From assembly GCA_965369325.1 (NCBI GenBank), contig CBDUQI010000136.1, forward strand, positions 1 to 16,076: a stretch of DNA of 16,076 nucleotides. The letters are read 5' to 3'. Positions within the stretch are counted from its first letter, which is position 1, and every line of letters begins with the position of its first letter. The stretch is from CBDUQI01 sp965369325. Its GTDB lineage: Bacteria > Pseudomonadota > Gammaproteobacteria > Steroidobacterales > JBCBZW01. The notes beneath the pieces are model-generated. The model was not told where the DNA came from. It did not search any database and worked only from the letters and a program-made list of their open reading frames with translations. The position numbers and the translations under genes are program-made. This document shows, piece after piece, positions 14,176 through 16,076 of this stretch.

Positions 14176-16076
14176 GTGGATAATTACGATTCCACTATCA
14201 ACATGCGTCCAATGGCCAGTGAGCTGTTGCATCGGGCGAAGGAAATCATCGGCGGCGTGCAGGCGCCGCTGGATGAGATTGATACCATCAGCCAGGCACT
14301 GTTGGACCAACGCGAGTTTAACTATGCGCGGCGCTTGTTGGGCCGCTCGCGTGGTCGCCCCACCGAGGATCAGACGCAGCGGTTGCGCTTAGCGCAGCGT
14401 CAGGCCCTGGCTACCTACAACGACACAGAATTACCCGCAAACGATCGCCTGGAACAGGCGCTGCGCATCCTCGAAGAGCGCTGTAATCTGAACAACGCCA
14501 AGAATCAGGAGACGTTGGGCCTGGCGGGGTCGGTGTTCAAGCGTCGCTGGCGTCTGGACGGGCAAAAAGAAAATCTTGAACGCGCTCTGACTTACTACCT
14601 GCGAGGGTACGAAGAGGGGCCTGAGCAGGATTTAGGCTACACCGGCGTCAATGCCGCCTTCGTACTCGATACACTCGCCGAAGTCGAACGACGCGAGGCT
14701 AAGTTGGCTGGCGGCAGCTCTGATGCCGCGACGGCCCGCGACGAAGAGGCACGAGCGATTCGTCAGGATCTAGTCGAGACGCTCACGCCGATGGCCGCCC
14801 AGGAGCAGTACGCCAACCACTGGTGGTTCCTTGCGACGCTGGCGGAGGCCTGCTTCGGGCTCAGCGATTTTGAGCAGGCCGAGCGCTGGCTCAAGCGCGC
14901 CCAGCAGTTGGATGTACCGCAATGGCAGTTCCGCTCAACGGTGCGCCAGTTGGCGACCATCGCTCGCATGCAGGCGGGCAAAGTGATGCAGGTAAGCGAG
15001 TTCTCCAACTCTGGCGCAGGCCGCGTGTTGCGCGACTTTCTGGGCGATCACGCTGAGGCCGTGCAGGGGGCTTTTACCGGTAGGGTGGGCTTGGCCCTGT
15101 CCGGCGGTGGCTTTCGCGCGGCGCTGTTTCACATTGGTGTGCTGGCGAAACTGGCGGAGTTGGATGTGCTGCGCCATGTGCAGGTACTGTCGTGCGTTTC
15201 TGGCGGTGCCATTGTCGGCACACACTACTATCTGCTGCTGCGCCAGTTGTTGCAGAACAAGTCTGACGCCAACATCACCCGCGCCGATTACATCGAGCTT
15301 GTGCACACGCTGGAGCGGGATTTTCTAGCCGGTGTACAGAAGAACATTCGCGTGCGTATTACCTCCGAGCTGGTGACCAACCTCAAACTCATGCGCCCGG
15401 GGTATACCCGCACGATGCGCATGGGTGAGCTGTACGAGAAGCACCTGTTCTCGCGGGTAAAAGACGGCTACCGGTCCGAGTACCCGTGGTGGCAGTTCTG
15501 GAAGGTGGCACCGCGCTGGTTTAACGATCTGCTAATTACCCCTAAGGGGGAGGATCCGCGCGCCTTCAGCATTAAGCATGACAACTGGCGCCGCTGCGCC
15601 AAGGTGCCTGAGCTGATCATCAATGCCACCACGCTCAATACCGGCCACAACTGGCAGTTTACTGCCACCTGGATGGGCGAGCCCCCTGGGGCGATTAATT
15701 CAAGCGTGGACGGTAACTATCAGCTGCGCCGCATGTACTACTGGGAGGCACCACCTAAACACCGGCGCGTGCGGCTGGGCTATGCAGTAGCCGCATCGGC
15801 CTGTGTGCCCGGCGCTTATGAGCCGATGCAGCTGGATGATCTGTACCCAGGAATTGACGTGCGCTTGGTGGACGGGGGCGTGTACGACAATCAGGGCATG
15901 ACTGCGCTGCACGAGCACGATTGCCAGGTGGTGCTGGTGAGCGATGCCAGCGGCCAGATGGGCACGGATGATCATCCGGGCGACACGCCTATCGGCGTCC
16001 CTATGCGAGCCAACGCGATCCTGCAAAGCCGTGTGCGACGCGCGCAGTATGAAAGCTTGGAGGCGCGGCAGCGCTC
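14176..16076 (+). CDS. TPR-S (DUF4071-like) domain fused to patatin-like phospholipase, 3' end missing
   Basis: An open frame of 633 codons runs off the right edge. Residues of about 1-290 are helical and TPR-like. They include ETLGLAGSVFKRRW (112-125), an ALTYYLRGYEEG repeat and YTGVNAAFV (about 155-163), a pattern I recognise from the DUF4071/MAP3K TRAF-binding domain, also called TPR-S. Residues from about 303 form a patatin-type lipid acyl hydrolase: oxyanion-hole loop LSGGGFR with S309-R314, nucleophile S342 in SCVSGGA (Cys replaces the first Gly of GxSxG), and catalytic D566 in LVDGGVYDN. The Ser-Asp dyad is complete, so phospholipase activity is likely. No signal peptide is seen. GTG at 14176 is preferred because AAGG lies 9 bases upstream and the gap to the ATPase stop is 5 bases; ATG at 14203 is an alternative. 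The short gap indicates one operon with the HerA-like gene. Confidence 0.88.
   Translation, partial: MDNYDSTINMRPMASELLHRAKEIIGGVQAPLDEIDTISQALLDQREFNYARRLLGRSRGRPTEDQTQRLRLAQRQALATYNDTELPANDRLEQALRILEERCNLNNAKNQETLGLAGSVFKRRWRLDGQKENLERALTYYLRGYEEGPEQDLGYTGVNAAFVLDTLAEVERREAKLAGGSSDAATARDEEARAIRQDLVETLTPMAAQEQYANHWWFLATLAEACFGLSDFEQAERWLKRAQQLDVPQWQFRSTVRQLATIARMQAGKVMQVSEFSNSGAGRVLRDFLGDHAEAVQGAFTGRVGLALSGGGFRAALFHIGVLAKLAELDVLRHVQVLSCVSGGAIVGTHYYLLLRQLLQNKSDANITRADYIELVHTLERDFLAGVQKNIRVRITSELVTNLKLMRPGYTRTMRMGELYEKHLFSRVKDGYRSEYPWWQFWKVAPRWFNDLLITPKGEDPRAFSIKHDNWRRCAKVPELIINATTLNTGHNWQFTATWMGEPPGAINSSVDGNYQLRRMYYWEAPPKHRRVRLGYAVAASACVPGAYEPMQLDDLYPGIDVRLVDGGVYDNQGMTALHEHDCQVVLVSDASGQMGTDDHPGDTPIGVPMRANAILQSRVRRAQYESLEARQR

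Overview
The window looks like chromosomal DNA of a GC-rich proteobacterium, most likely a gammaproteobacterium. The basis is an estimated GC of about 60%, densely packed genes, Shine-Dalgarno-led starts, and families common in that group (POT peptide transporter, periplasmic M16 protease, class II glutamine amidotransferase, DUF1697). The placement is an inference from gene content; there is no rRNA or other phylogenetic marker. I see no tRNA, insertion sequence, CRISPR array or integrase.

Layout from left to right. Bases 1-116 hold the start of a lipoprotein gene on the minus strand that leaves the window. A DUF1697 gene (296-817, plus) converges on a class II glutamine amidotransferase (843-1688, minus). 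A 368-base gap follows, holding a possible 45-residue membrane peptide (1864-2001, plus) just after a weak terminator-like hairpin. Three large minus-strand genes come next, in transcription order: a POT/PTR proton-coupled peptide transporter (9697-8198), a two-domain M16 zinc protease with a signal peptide (8050-5135), and a STAND/AAA-type ATPase with a long TPR-like tail and no recognisable output domain (5044-2057). Transporter and protease together suggest peptide breakdown in the periplasm followed by peptide uptake. A perfect 15-bp inverted repeat lies between them.

From 10041 to the right edge everything is on the plus strand. A Nudix hydrolase resembling animal MTH1 overlaps by 8 bases an endonuclease/exonuclease/phosphatase-family gene, a likely translationally coupled pair linked to nucleotide cleaning or nucleic acid repair. 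After a 327-base gap comes a HerA/DUF87-type ATPase whose reading frame is broken near its C-terminus; joining the two frames by removing one base restores a continuous 817-residue protein. Five bases later a large gene begins with GTG at 14176 and runs off the window. It encodes an N-terminal TPR domain resembling DUF4071 (TPR-S) fused to a patatin-like phospholipase with its oxyanion-hole glycines, nucleophile serine and catalytic aspartate all present.

The ATPase plus TPR-S-patatin pair is the most interesting part of the window. A nucleotide-driven HerA-like motor next to a sensor domain fused to a membrane-lipid hydrolase is a layout reminiscent of bacterial conflict or defence systems. 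No such function can be shown from sequence alone, and the HerA-like subfamily may also have a housekeeping role.
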